A stretch of 64,000 nt of DNA. Origin: Aureibacillus halotolerans (GTDB lineage: Bacteria; Bacillota; Bacilli; Bacillales; DSM-28697). The stretch spans positions 186,001 to 250,000 of the forward strand of contig NZ_SNYJ01000002.1 of assembly GCF_004363045.1 (NCBI RefSeq), written 5' to 3'. The notes under the pieces are model-generated. The model did not search any database. It saw nothing but the letters and a program-made list of their open reading frames with translations, and was not told where the DNA came from. The translations under genes and the position numbers were made by a program. Below are positions 42,494 through 51,155 of the stretch, one piece after another (within the stretch, counting starts at the first letter, position 1; every line of letters begins with the position of its first letter).

Positions 42494-43219
42494 ATGTCTG
42501 AAATAAAAACGAATGAAACAGTTAACGAACTTGAGTCTCGCAAAAATATCACAAGACCGGGATGGCCTGAAATTGGAATGATGGTGCTAGGGTTTCTGCT
42601 TGTCATGGTGGCGACAGTTCCATTTATCACGATGTTCACAGAGCCGGGAACCCCAATGAATGGTGTATTGCTAGCTGCATTATCCGGTCTTGCTGGATTG
42701 GGTGCCTTTTATGCAGCTTACCTCTTACGCATCCGTTCGGGTGCTTCATTTGGCCTGAAACGAGTGTCCAAGCGCTGGATCTTGATTAGTGTTGGATTAG
42801 GGGTTGTTGTTTTTATACTAGGTCGCCTTGCTGTCATTGTCATGTATGAGTTAGGTATTGGGAATTTCGATTTGCAAGCCTCCTACAGAGCTGCTTCTAC
42901 GGCAGGGACACTCTATTTGATTGTTCATATGCTGATGATCGCTGTTCTGACGCCCCTTGGTGAAGAATTTGCTTTCCGTGGCGTACTCACGAACGCTTTG
43001 CTTCGCTACGGTCCTTGGGTTAGTATCTTCGGAAGTGCGATAATTTTCGCCACTGCTCATGGAATAACTGTGGCATGGCCGCTAGCCTTTTTCTGTGGTA
43101 TCGCCAGTGGTTATACGTTCTATCGGACACGGTCAGTCTGGCCAGGTGTCGTTATCCATGCGGTAACCAACGGCTTAGGAACACTCACTGGGGTTATTTT
43201 CACCATGTTTTTTAGTTAA
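42494..43219 (+). CDS. CPBP-family intramembrane metalloprotease homologue
   Basis: The 241-aa membrane protein has about eight hydrophobic segments and the CPBP/Abi motifs: EEFAFRG with E157, E158 and R162, then the downstream FATAHG and VIHAVTNGLG histidines. The ATG follows GAAAGGAG; the in-frame codon upstream has no site. Homologues process CAAX-type or peptide substrates, or protect against bacteriocins. No bacteriocin gene is visible beside it. Confidence 0.85.
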   Translation: MSEIKTNETVNELESRKNITRPGWPEIGMMVLGFLLVMVATVPFITMFTEPGTPMNGVLLAALSGLAGLGAFYAAYLLRIRSGASFGLKRVSKRWILISVGLGVVVFILGRLAVIVMYELGIGNFDLQASYRAASTAGTLYLIVHMLMIAVLTPLGEEFAFRGVLTNALLRYGPWVSIFGSAIIFATAHGITVAWPLAFFCGIASGYTFYRTRSVWPGVVIHAVTNGLGTLTGVIFTMFFS

Positions 43220-43266
43220 AGTGTAGCATCTCTACACTCCTAATACTGTCTGTTTATACGTTTAGG

Positions 43267-43311
43267 AACCCACCCCATACATCATGTAAATGACATGGGG
43301 TGGTTTTTTTT
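43267..43311 (+). terminator. terminator of the CPBP gene
   Basis: ACCCACCCCAT pairs with ATGGGGTGGT, with an inner ATGT/ACAT pairing, and is followed by seven T residues. Confidence 0.85.
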
Positions 43312-43685
43312 AGCACATCGTCACAACGAGTAGAATAGATCGCAACAACGCAAATGCAGTGTTATTGAATATTAATTTGCCCATATGAAATCAACATAAT
43401 TGTGGTGAATCACCTAGTCAAAGGAAAACATTCATTTTTTTTCATATGAATTTCGTAAGTATCGCAAGAAAAACAATAAGTGAACCGAAATACTAATGGA
43501 GGGAGTTGGCTTTACTGGTAGACGTTCGGTGATATGATAAACAAATGTATGAGGGAGGTTTTGCGAGAGACTTTTATTGTTCTACATAGTCACTTGCTCA
43601 AATGAAGGACAAGGCATTGTACAAAAAATAGAAAGCAATGTCTTCTTAATGTTTAATTTCGCAGGGAGAAGGAGAAAATCAGTTT
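43312..43685 (+). other. 374-bp gap before the secreted stalk-domain protein
   Basis: The stretch is AT-rich with CATTCATTTTTTTTCATATGAATTT near 43430, which can form a small hairpin. I found no gene with a family or ribosome site and no full promoter. The leader of the next gene contains two short frames without support. Confidence 0.35.
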
Positions 43686-45299
43686 ATGAGAAAATTATTA
43701 ACAGGTGCTTTAATTGCCAGCTTAAGTGTATCCGTTGTCACTCCAAAAGTATCTGCTGATGAACGAAGCAATCAAGCATATACCCAAAAAGAATTAGAAG
43801 AAGAAATGACACCGGTTTTTATGGAGATGGAGATCAACGGAAATGAAGCCATCTTGGATTATGAGGTATACAATCTTAATGGGCGAACGATGATGCCATT
43901 ACGGGCAATGTCAGAGCTGTTCGGTTGGAAAGTAGCATGGGATCAAGATTCGTATACAGCGACGATCCAAAATCAGGAGCATGTCATGAGCATCGAGCCT
44001 GGAGAGTATGAAGCCTATTTTGATGGCGTACAGGAATCGATTGATACGCCTGCGGTCATTTATAAAGACCGCACCTTTATTCCTTTGCGGAAGGCAGCAG
44101 AATGGTTCGCGTTCACGATCGGATGGGAAAAGGAAAACTACAAGATCACGTTGACGACAAACGAAACAGAGGAAGAAGCGACGGAGGAGAAGCCTCCAGA
44201 ACATGAGTTTAGACGCTTTAAGGGACTCCCAGTTTTACCGCGAGTGGAAGCGCCTGTACGCCGAGCTGTCTATGTAGAGAACGCTGAATTTGTCGATCAG
44301 CGCAGAATGTTTGTCAGTGACAATCCTGAGGTGCTCTCGCATATGACCGTTCGCGGTGAAAATGGTGTTCTCTGGGAAGATGAGATTAACACTACAGAGA
44401 AACGGACACAAGAGTACCGCATTTTTGGTTACCATCTTAACCGGATCGCACAGGATGTGTATATCGGCATCACGATAGAAAACCATTCTACAGAAAATAG
44501 CCTATACATTAGTGAATTAAAAGGAACAACCCAAATTGGGCGCATGCAGAACCCCATGTATGATGTCGGGCTTCCACTTGCAGTCGATGCAATGACTGGA
44601 AACATGAGAAAGCTGCCGCAGCAAGACAACATGATTGGACCGGGTGAAAGTGTCACGTTAGACAGATTTAGACTGGACCCAGATCAACTTGTTAGCTTTT
44701 TACATGACTTGACTGTCTCTAAACGCGGTGGTGGAGCGTTGAACTTCTCATTACGTACAGTCGTATCGAAAAATCCAACGAAAGATTTAGAGACAATACA
44801 AGGCGACATCCTACCTCTAGATTACCGTCGTCACCCAAGAGGTACTTGGGAAGGCAGTATCATTCAGTCCACGCTTCCTGAGTATACAGCCGGCGCAGAG
44901 ATTGAATCCTTTATGATTTCGAACGGTGTCACGGATAACCTCATGTCGAAGGAAGCAAGTACAATTCCAGAGCTGACACAAGCCAATATTGGCCACTTCG
45001 GTGCTGTTTATCGTGTGCGTATTCCTGTAACGAAAACCACGCCAGGCACGGATGTTATTGAAGTCAAAATGACACCGCGTGGAGGGAATTATTCAGGCGT
45101 GTTGAAAACAAGAGCCGGGACATTTGTCATTCCAGTGACGAATGCGGCTAAGGAGTCGATTTTGATCTATCGTCAAGCCGTCACACAGGGCGAGTCTGTA
45201 CTAGAATTTGACATGATGCATGCAGGTGGCTCAAGCACTCCGTTAGCCATAAGTGTTGAAACATTAGATGGAAACGTACCTGTTCAAATCGTTCGTTAA
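43686..45299 (+). CDS. secreted protein with a copper amine oxidase N-terminal (stalk) domain
   Basis: The 537-aa protein has a signal peptide (residues 1-24, ending VSA) and two tandem CuAO-N-like stalk repeats between about 45 and 160: GRTMMPLRAMSELFGWKVAWDQDS and RTFIPLRKAAEWFAFTIGWE. The C-terminal 350 residues are beta-rich, with no known catalytic motif. Such proteins are usually cell-wall associated in Bacillaceae. AAGGAG precedes the ATG. It is followed by a strong terminator. The function of the large C-terminal part is unknown. Confidence 0.78.
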   Translation: MRKLLTGALIASLSVSVVTPKVSADERSNQAYTQKELEEEMTPVFMEMEINGNEAILDYEVYNLNGRTMMPLRAMSELFGWKVAWDQDSYTATIQNQEHVMSIEPGEYEAYFDGVQESIDTPAVIYKDRTFIPLRKAAEWFAFTIGWEKENYKITLTTNETEEEATEEKPPEHEFRRFKGLPVLPRVEAPVRRAVYVENAEFVDQRRMFVSDNPEVLSHMTVRGENGVLWEDEINTTEKRTQEYRIFGYHLNRIAQDVYIGITIENHSTENSLYISELKGTTQIGRMQNPMYDVGLPLAVDAMTGNMRKLPQQDNMIGPGESVTLDRFRLDPDQLVSFLHDLTVSKRGGGALNFSLRTVVSKNPTKDLETIQGDILPLDYRRHPRGTWEGSIIQSTLPEYTAGAEIESFMISNGVTDNLMSKEASTIPELTQANIGHFGAVYRVRIPVTKTTPGTDVIEVKMTPRGGNYSGVLKTRAGTFVIPVTNAAKESILIYRQAVTQGESVLEFDMMHAGGSSTPLAISVETLDGNVPVQIVR

Positions 45300-45360
45300 A
45301 TAAGCAATAACCCGTAGGATCAGCAACATTTGAAAACAAATCAATAGGGGAATTCCACGA

Positions 45361-45406
45361 CCACAGGGATTGTGATACAATGTATGACAATCCTTGTGGT
45401 TTTTTG
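45361..45406 (+). terminator. terminator of the stalk-domain gene
   Basis: CCACAGGGATTGT pairs with ACAATCCTTGTGG (one G-U-type mismatch) and six T residues follow. The loop contains TACAAT, a potential -10 for the downstream aminotransferase. Confidence 0.85.
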
Positions 45407-45496
45407 TTCATTTATTTATATATTGTCAGAATTTTCATCGATTTATATTGTTGTTCTTTTGATCTAGTAACTATTTATGAAAGCTGGTGTCGTAAA

Positions 45497-46702
45497 ATGA
45501 AGTATGGGTTTGCTCAACGCGTTCGGTTTATGCAGTCGTCAGCAGTAAGGGATATTTTGAAGGTTGTCAATAAAGGTGATGTCATTTCGTTTGCTGGAGG
45601 TCTTCCAGATGAAGATCTTTTTCCTGTAGCTGCGATGAAGCAAGCGTTTCAAAAAACGTTTGAAGCAAGTGATAATAAAGCGATGCAATATGGTGAAACA
45701 GAGGGGTACGCTCCACTAAGAGAACAGCTTTCTGAAAAATTACAGAAAAAAGGAATTCATCGTCCAAGTGACAATGTCCTTGTTACATCGGGGTCACAGC
45801 AAGCGATTGACTTGTTTGCGCGTGTCATGTTTAACCCCGGAGATATCGTGCTCACTGAAAATCCCACCTACCTTGCTGCTCTGCAAGTGTTTGAGTCATA
45901 TGAGGTGAGGGTGGTTCCCGTACTTTCAGATGACAATGGAATGGACCCAGAGGATTTAGAGCAAAAGATGAAAAAGCTAAAGCCAAAATGTGTATATGTC
46001 GTACCGACGTTCTCAAATCCAGGCGGAAAAGTATGGTCCTTTGAACGCAGAAAGCTGCTTCTTGAACTCGCTCAAAAACATCAAGTTGTCATTTTTGAAG
46101 ATGATCCATACGGCGATATCCAATTTAACAGCGAAGAGGTTTATACGCCTATTGCTTCTCTTGACAAAGAAAATAAATATGTTTTATACACGAGCACCTT
46201 TTCAAAAACAGTCGTCCCTGCCATGCGCCTCGGGTGGATCGTTGGACCACATCAAATCATTCGAATGATGGCGCAAGCGAAGCAAGCAACCGACCTTCAT
46301 ACGAATTCTCTTGCACAGGTGGCGATGCATCATCTTGTCAATGATTTCGATTTGGACGCTCATGTTTCGACATTGTGTAAAGCTTACAAGGAGCGGATGC
46401 TTGTGATGAAAAGCTTGCTGGACAGTGTTGAAATGGATGGGTTGACGTATGTTGAACCAAAAGGTGGGATGTTTTTTTGGGTGAGTCTTCCATCCTACGT
46501 GCATACCGCGTCCTTACTTCCAGAAGCCGTTGAACAGGGAGTAGCTTTCGTACCTGGGGCTCCGTTTTATGTGTCTAATGCGGAGGAAAATACGATGCGC
46601 TTGAATTTCACACATTCAAAACCTGAACTAATTCATGAAGGCATGCGACGTCTCGTGAATGTGATTAATGAAAAAAAAGAAGCAGCACCACAGCAAGTCT
46701 AA
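45497..46702 (+). CDS. PLP-dependent aminotransferase, fold type I (2-aminoadipate/aromatic type)
   Basis: The 401-aa enzyme opens MKYGFAQRVRFMQSSAVRDIL and FAGGLPDEDLFP, typical of the MocR-like class I aminotransferases without the DNA-binding domain. QYGETEGYAPLRE, NPTYLAAL, the TFSNPGG block and TFSKTVVPAMRLGW with the PLP lysine K237 are all seen. The start at 45497 has only a weak site. Substrate assignment (2-aminoadipate, aromatic or branched-chain amino acid) is not possible from the sequence. Confidence 0.85.
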   Translation: MKYGFAQRVRFMQSSAVRDILKVVNKGDVISFAGGLPDEDLFPVAAMKQAFQKTFEASDNKAMQYGETEGYAPLREQLSEKLQKKGIHRPSDNVLVTSGSQQAIDLFARVMFNPGDIVLTENPTYLAALQVFESYEVRVVPVLSDDNGMDPEDLEQKMKKLKPKCVYVVPTFSNPGGKVWSFERRKLLLELAQKHQVVIFEDDPYGDIQFNSEEVYTPIASLDKENKYVLYTSTFSKTVVPAMRLGWIVGPHQIIRMMAQAKQATDLHTNSLAQVAMHHLVNDFDLDAHVSTLCKAYKERMLVMKSLLDSVEMDGLTYVEPKGGMFFWVSLPSYVHTASLLPEAVEQGVAFVPGAPFYVSNAEENTMRLNFTHSKPELIHEGMRRLVNVINEKKEAAPQQV

Positions 46703-46775
46703 CCTGAACTCCACGTTTCCTAACGAGGAAAAACGGGAAAATGATGGCATATGAGTGCTAGGGAGGAGACCTACC

Positions 46776-47012
46776 GTGCAGGAAATCCGTCATTGTTTAT
46801 ATCCAATTATTAATTCGTTAGGAGAAATGGAGTATTGGGAGGTTTCGATTGCCAAGCAAGATCGAGCATTTACAGCAATGGCGTTAGAGCGTAATTTTCA
46901 AATGTGCATCTCCTGGCATCCTCTTCAAGCTACCTCTGAGAGAGACGCAGAAAACGAAATTCGTCAATCAATACACAGAAATGGACAAGGAGTAAACGAA
47001 CAAGAGTGTTAG
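46776..47012 (+). CDS. hypothetical protein, 78 aa
   Basis: A GTG start lies seven bases after GGGAGGAG. The product (QEIRHCLYPIINSLGEMEYW near the start, then IAKQDRAFTAMALERNF) is soluble and mixed in charge. I recognise no family. It lies just upstream of the SLH gene but has no clear terminator or promoter of its own. Confidence 0.5.
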   Translation: MQEIRHCLYPIINSLGEMEYWEVSIAKQDRAFTAMALERNFQMCISWHPLQATSERDAENEIRQSIHRNGQGVNEQEC

Positions 47013-47071
47013 AGAGTTTTATTCCAAGAGCTAGCTGGCTGTCCATAAGTGGCCAAGGAGGGTGAAGAAGG

Positions 47072-47668
47072 ATGCGCAAACGAATGCTAGGGTGCTTTCT
47101 TATAGTACTCGTCGTTGTAGGATCAGGCTTTGAGAGAGTGTCTGCTGCCCCATTTGAAGATATTCAAGGGCATTGGGCGGAGGATTCACTTAGGAATGTA
47201 ATCGAACAAGGATGGATGAAAGGGTATGTTGACGGTCGATTTGGTGTCAACCGGAACATTACCCGAGCAGAAGTAAGTTTAATACTTAAAAGATCGTTCT
47301 CCTTTCCCGCCGAGGGTTCTGAGGATTACACGGACGTTCCAACCTTCCATTGGGCGTACGATTCAATAAAATATGTCTCAGGAGCAGGGTTAATGCAAGG
47401 GATGACGGGAAACAAGTTTTATCCAAACGAGGAATTAACACGTGCACAGCTTGCACAGGTTATTGTGAGATTAGATTCGAATGGGTCGACCTCACAAACA
47501 CGACAAGTTTTTTCAGATGTTCCCTCTTCCTTTTGGGGATATGATGCCATTATGCAAGCGAACGCAAATGGAAGCATGACAGGTTATGCCGATGGTAGCT
47601 TTTTGCCGAATAGAGATGTTACTCGGGCTGAGTTTGCTGTTGTGTTGAGTCGAATTAAAGTCGGTTGA
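47072..47668 (+). CDS. secreted S-layer homology (SLH) domain protein
   Basis: The 198-aa protein consists of a signal peptide (residues 1-26, ending SAA) and three SLH domains: about 28-73 (DIQGHWAEDSLRNVIEQGWM..TRAEVS), 85-133 (FHWAYDSIKY..TRAQLA) and 147-195 (SSFWGYDAI..TRAEFA). There is no additional domain, so it is an anchor-only SLH protein that would bind pyruvylated secondary wall polymer. GGAGGGTGAAGAAGG precedes the ATG. SLH triplets of this kind are often associated with S-layer assembly. Confidence 0.9.
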   Translation: MRKRMLGCFLIVLVVVGSGFERVSAAPFEDIQGHWAEDSLRNVIEQGWMKGYVDGRFGVNRNITRAEVSLILKRSFSFPAEGSEDYTDVPTFHWAYDSIKYVSGAGLMQGMTGNKFYPNEELTRAQLAQVIVRLDSNGSTSQTRQVFSDVPSSFWGYDAIMQANANGSMTGYADGSFLPNRDVTRAEFAVVLSRIKVG

Positions 47669-47754
47669 GGAAAGCTACTTGTTCAGAGCTCATTGCCTCT
47701 ATTGGTAACTGCGCTTTTGAAAGACAATTGTTTCTTGAAGGGAATCGATGAGGA

Positions 47755-47843
47755 ACCATACAGTAAGTGGACTGTATGGTATACGAATTTGCTCACTGTA
47801 TGTGAAACAATCCCGCAAGATATGTGGGATTGTTTTTTTTTTT
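47755..47843 (+). terminator. inverted repeat followed by a strong terminator, no gene attached
   Basis: ACCATACAGT/ACTGTATGGT form a perfect hairpin at 47755-47780. AACAATCCC/GGGATTGTT then forms a terminator at 47806-47833 followed by ten T residues. It may end the SLH transcript, 140 bp away, or a small RNA. Confidence 0.6.
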
Positions 47844-47924
47844 TGCTCTTATTTCGAAAAAATGCATTTTGCGTTTCTATTTTGCTCATTTGAGCCATGG
47901 TTGAACAAGAAAAAGAAAATCAAA

Positions 47925-48375
47925 AGCTAGCGAGACTCCAGCAGCAAAGAAATTACGACGAGTTTTTTCGAGTCGATGATGTATTGGGGTGCAAGGGAAT
48001 TACGACCGCTTCGTCAAAATACTTCGCTTTCTGTGGGGCACGGCTTCAGCTTCCTCGGGAAGCAAGCTTTCCGAGGGGATCTTCAGCTCGCGCTGATCCC
48101 ACTAGAGTCTACGTATGTTGACTTCGCTGGGGTTTGCTTCTGCATAAATTGTTTTTATTTTTTATTGGTCTCCGTCTAACGGGGAAAAAAGCGTGTGAAG
48201 GCGTGATTGCTTACCAATCAAGACAAGGAAGTGCATCGTTTCATGCAAAGTTACATCACCTAGTGCAGTATTGATGCAGCGGTGGACTTAAGGATTGTTT
48301 TTAATTTAGACAACTTGTGCAGTGCGAAATCACCTTCAACGCAGGCTGTGCTTGAGTGGCCGCGAGGTGACATAG
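47925..48375 (+). repeat. composite dispersed repeat, copy B2
   Basis: A spacer motif at 47930-48000 is followed by the B-type core at 48002-48150, in which CCTCGGGAAGC pairs with GCTTTCCGAGG (one G-U pair). A tail at 48240-48370 contains ATCACCTAGTGCAGTATTGATG, shared with the 1.87 kb copy. The frame at 48380-48595 runs out of this repeat and is not convincing. Confidence 0.8.
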
Positions 48376-48643
48376 ATCAATGGACTTCATAAAAATAACG
48401 CCTGCTGTATTCAGTAAATATAAAGATATCATTGCTCACAATCCTGTGATTTCTAATAGGTCGTCTTTCAGATATGATGCTGACTTCTGCCCCTTAATCA
48501 ATAAAAGAGTCTTTTTTAATAGTGATCAAATCATAAAAAATGAGTCAATCATTAAAAGCAAGCGTATGACCGAACGTCTTTATGTCAACCCCTAGTTGTG
48601 GTGATGAACCCAATAAAATTTAGGTTTGTCTCCTGAGTTTATT

Positions 48644-48678
48644 ATAAAAAAAAAGCAAGAGCATATGCCCTTGCTTAC
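48644..48678 (-). terminator. terminator of the PRC-barrel gene
   Basis: On the minus strand GCAAGGGCATATGCTCTTGC is followed by eight T residues. Confidence 0.85.
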
Positions 48679-48684
48679 TGATGA

Positions 48685-49530
48685 TTATTTCGTCCAATAG
48701 TGAGGACGGTTATAATGTGTAAATAAACGCTCCTCATAATCTCTCGTAATGGCTTGGTCATGCTCGAAGACGGGTGCATTCTGAAGGAGATCGTGCTCTA
48801 AAGGAACCGTAACGGTGCGGTCAATCCAGCTAATATCTTTTACCCACTCTGGGGAAAGAAGGATGGTTTGACGATTAAACGTGCTTCCAGTGTCTATGAC
48901 AAGATAGCGTATCTTTTGTGTTTCACCTTCTATAACGACATCACGAATCTTACCGATCTCACCTTCTTTGGCATGGACGTCATACCCTTTAATGTCGTCG
49001 ACACTTTGCAGGGCACTGTCATCATGACGCAAATGTTCTTCCAATTCCTTTTCTTCATGCCCTTCTCGGATGTCGTCCTGTGTGCCAGCACGATTTTTAT
49101 TGGCCTCATTTCCAAGTTCTTCAGGAATTGGTGGCAGCGGAGCAACCGACCCAGGGACCGATGTTCCTGAAGAATTATAACCGCCACCTGCCATATTACC
49201 GGAGCCGAGCCAATAATAGCCCCAGCCGTGAAAGTCACTTAGTTCCTTCTCATATTGTCGATTTATCGGTTCATGCTCCTCAGGTTTAGGACTATCCTTA
49301 ATTTGATCTTTTGTTAGGTTGACATGAATGAGCTGCTCTTGTGGATCAAGCCTTTCAAATGATTTTGGGCTTAACAGCACTTTTCCACCAAAAAACCATG
49401 TGCGCGTATCCGCAACGACGTAACGAACTACAAAAGATTGATCATCAAAATAAAAATCTTTAACCTTTCCAACCTCACCGTCTACAGCACCTAATTTATA
49501 TGACTCCAAATCTTTTGCTTGATATAGCAT
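48685..49530 (-). CDS. two-domain PRC-barrel protein
   Basis: The 281-aa protein has two PRC-barrel domains. The first is residues 2 to about 75 (GAVDGEVGKVKDFYFDDQSF..RYVVADTRTW) and the second about 172-245 (IKGYDVHAKEGEIGKIRDVVI..IRYLVIDTG), joined by a Gly/Ser/Pro-rich linker (GGGYNSSGTSVPGSVAPLPP). Each copy ends with a SPE/SPK strand. Such proteins bind other proteins or serve in stress and photosynthetic-type assemblies; no specific role is known here. The start follows CAGGAGG. It is divergent from lutR. Confidence 0.82.
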   Translation of the reverse strand: MLYQAKDLESYKLGAVDGEVGKVKDFYFDDQSFVVRYVVADTRTWFFGGKVLLSPKSFERLDPQEQLIHVNLTKDQIKDSPKPEEHEPINRQYEKELSDFHGWGYYWLGSGNMAGGGYNSSGTSVPGSVAPLPPIPEELGNEANKNRAGTQDDIREGHEEKELEEHLRHDDSALQSVDDIKGYDVHAKEGEIGKIRDVVIEGETQKIRYLVIDTGSTFNRQTILLSPEWVKDISWIDRTVTVPLEHDLLQNAPVFEHDQAITRDYEERLFTHYNRPHYWTK

Positions 49531-49613
49531 GATCTTCAGCCTCCTGTTAGAAAAATTATATTTGTAAGATTACATTCCCTTGCATTGTTTTTCATAAACT
49601 TATTAATTTTCTG

Positions 49614-49642
49614 TTGAATGATCGGAGTGTGTTTTGTAAAAT
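49614..49642 (+). promoter_or_regulatory. promoter of lutR
   Basis: TTGAAT at 49614-49619 and TAAAAT at 49637-49642 are 17 bp apart, 45 bp before the lutR start. Confidence 0.6.
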
Positions 49643-49687
49643 GAATGTATGTATAGGTTGAAGGAGAACGGCAGAAGGAGAACGGCA

Positions 49688-50371
49688 ATGGAAAAAATTC
49701 AACGTAAAAAAATGTACGAAGAGGTAGCGGATCGAATAACACAACGTCTTGAGGATGGTCAACTAAAACCAGGAGATCGTTTGCCTTCTGTGGAAGCGTT
49801 ATCAAAAGAGTTTGGTGTAGGAAGATCGGCTATTAGAGAAGCCCTAAGCGCTTTGCGAGCGATTAATGTCCTTGAAATGAAACATGGGGAAGGGACTTAT
49901 ATACGAACCTTTCAGCCGCAACACATGACGTTTCCATCTGTGTCAGCATCATTAATGAAAAAAGAAGATATCGCTCATCTTCTTGAAGTCAGGCAGTATC
50001 TTGAGACTGGGACAGCGGCTGCTGCTGCCATTAGAAGGACGCCTGATCATTTAGCTGAAATGAAGCAGTCGCTTGCATTGATGAAAGGAACCGTTATAGA
50101 AGAAGCTGCGGATTTTGCATTTCATCAGACCATTCTTACAGCCGCACAAAACCCTTTATTACAGCAACTTTGGAACACCATTTCAGATATGTTGAAAAGA
50201 GCAATGCGGGATACACGCCGAATTTGGTTTGAGCAGGAGACGATGAGTGCACAGCTTCACAAAGAGCACAAGGCCATTTATCTCGCCATCGAAAAAGGGG
50301 ACGCCAATGAGGCGAGAACCACCATGGAGACGCACTTGCGAACAGTTCAAAGGCAGTGGAATGAAATTTAA
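49688..50371 (+). CDS. lutR: LutR-like FadR-type GntR regulator
   Basis: The 227-aa protein has a GntR winged helix (YEEVADRITQRLEDGQLKPG and LSKEFGVGRSAIREALSALR, residues about 9-65) and an FCD-type helical sensor domain (LLEVRQYLETGTAAAAA..). LutR represses lutABC in Bacillus and responds to lactate. The ATG is preceded by two identical 14-base copies of GAAGGAGAACGGCA, both containing a ribosome site. It lies 46 bp upstream of lutA on the same strand. Confidence 0.85.
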   Translation: MEKIQRKKMYEEVADRITQRLEDGQLKPGDRLPSVEALSKEFGVGRSAIREALSALRAINVLEMKHGEGTYIRTFQPQHMTFPSVSASLMKKEDIAHLLEVRQYLETGTAAAAAIRRTPDHLAEMKQSLALMKGTVIEEAADFAFHQTILTAAQNPLLQQLWNTISDMLKRAMRDTRRIWFEQETMSAQLHKEHKAIYLAIEKGDANEARTTMETHLRTVQRQWNEI

Positions 50372-50381
50372 CGATACAATA

Positions 50382-50402
50382 GTCATCAGATGACCTGATG
50401 AC
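50382..50402 (+). promoter_or_regulatory. candidate LutR operator
   Basis: GTCATCAG and CTGATGAC form a perfect inverted repeat with five bases between them, lying between the lutR stop and the lutA ribosome site. Confidence 0.55.
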
Positions 50403-50417
50403 CTAAGGAGGATACAC

Positions 50418-51149
50418 ATGAAGGTTAGTTTGTTTGCGACGTGCTTAATGGATGTTTTTTATCCAGAGACTGGCAAAGACACTGTTGAATTATTGGAGCG
50501 TCTTGGATGTGAAGTTGATTTTCCAGAAGCACAAACCTGTTGTGGACAGCCTGCTTTTAACAGCGGGTATCATACGCTATCAAAAGAAACGATGAAGCAT
50601 ATGATGACTGTTTTTGCTGAATCGACATATGTCGTCACACCTTCCGGCTCATGCGGAACGATGATAAAAGAGTACCCAACACTATTTAAAGACGATCCTG
50701 AATGGTATGAACGTGCGATCTTGCTAAAAGAGAAAACCTATGAACTCACAGATTTTATCGTTCATGTTCTTGGGGTCGAAGATGTCGGTGCCACATTTCA
50801 CGGCACAGCGACGTACCACACTTCCTGCCATATGACACGGCTCTTGAAAGTCACAGAGGCACCGAAGACATTACTTGGAAACGTCAGGGGATTAACAATG
50901 AAACCATTAAAAAACGCGCAAAACTGTTGTGGGTTTGGGGGGACATTTGCGGTGAAAATGCCACCGATCTCAAAAGAAATGGTGGATGAAAAAGTAAACC
51001 ATGTGGAAGAAACAGAGGCGGACGTTCTAATTGGTGCAGATTGTGGCTGTTTAATGAATATAGGGGGTCGCTTGCAACGTAGAAACAGTGACGTCAAAGT
51101 GTTGCACATAGCTTCTATTTTAAATAGCCAAACAGGTGCAAAGGAGTGA
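50418..51149 (+). CDS. lutA: lactate utilization protein LutA (CCG-domain)
   Basis: The 243-aa protein contains two CCG-type cysteine-rich motifs of the heterodisulfide-reductase D family: [13 protein letters not shown] (C41, C42) and [13 protein letters not shown] near 170. Both are ligands for [4Fe-4S]-type clusters. LutA is the small subunit of the LutABC complex, which oxidises L-lactate to pyruvate independently of classical lactate dehydrogenase. AAGGAGG precedes the ATG. lutB follows after six bases. Confidence 0.94.
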   Translation: MKVSLFATCLMDVFYPETGKDTVELLERLGCEVDFPEAQTCCGQPAFNSGYHTLSKETMKHMMTVFAESTYVVTPSGSCGTMIKEYPTLFKDDPEWYERAILLKEKTYELTDFIVHVLGVEDVGATFHGTATYHTSCHMTRLLKVTEAPKTLLGNVRGLTMKPLKNAQNCCGFGGTFAVKMPPISKEMVDEKVNHVEETEADVLIGADCGCLMNIGGRLQRRNSDVKVLHIASILNSQTGAKE

Positions 51150-51155
51150 AAAAAA

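Noticed and set aside
48380-48595. 71-codon frame downstream of repeat copy B2
   Set aside because: Its first part (ATTGCTCACAATCCTGTG) is shared with repeat sequence at 20.87 kb, there is no ribosome site and the composition is not protein-like.
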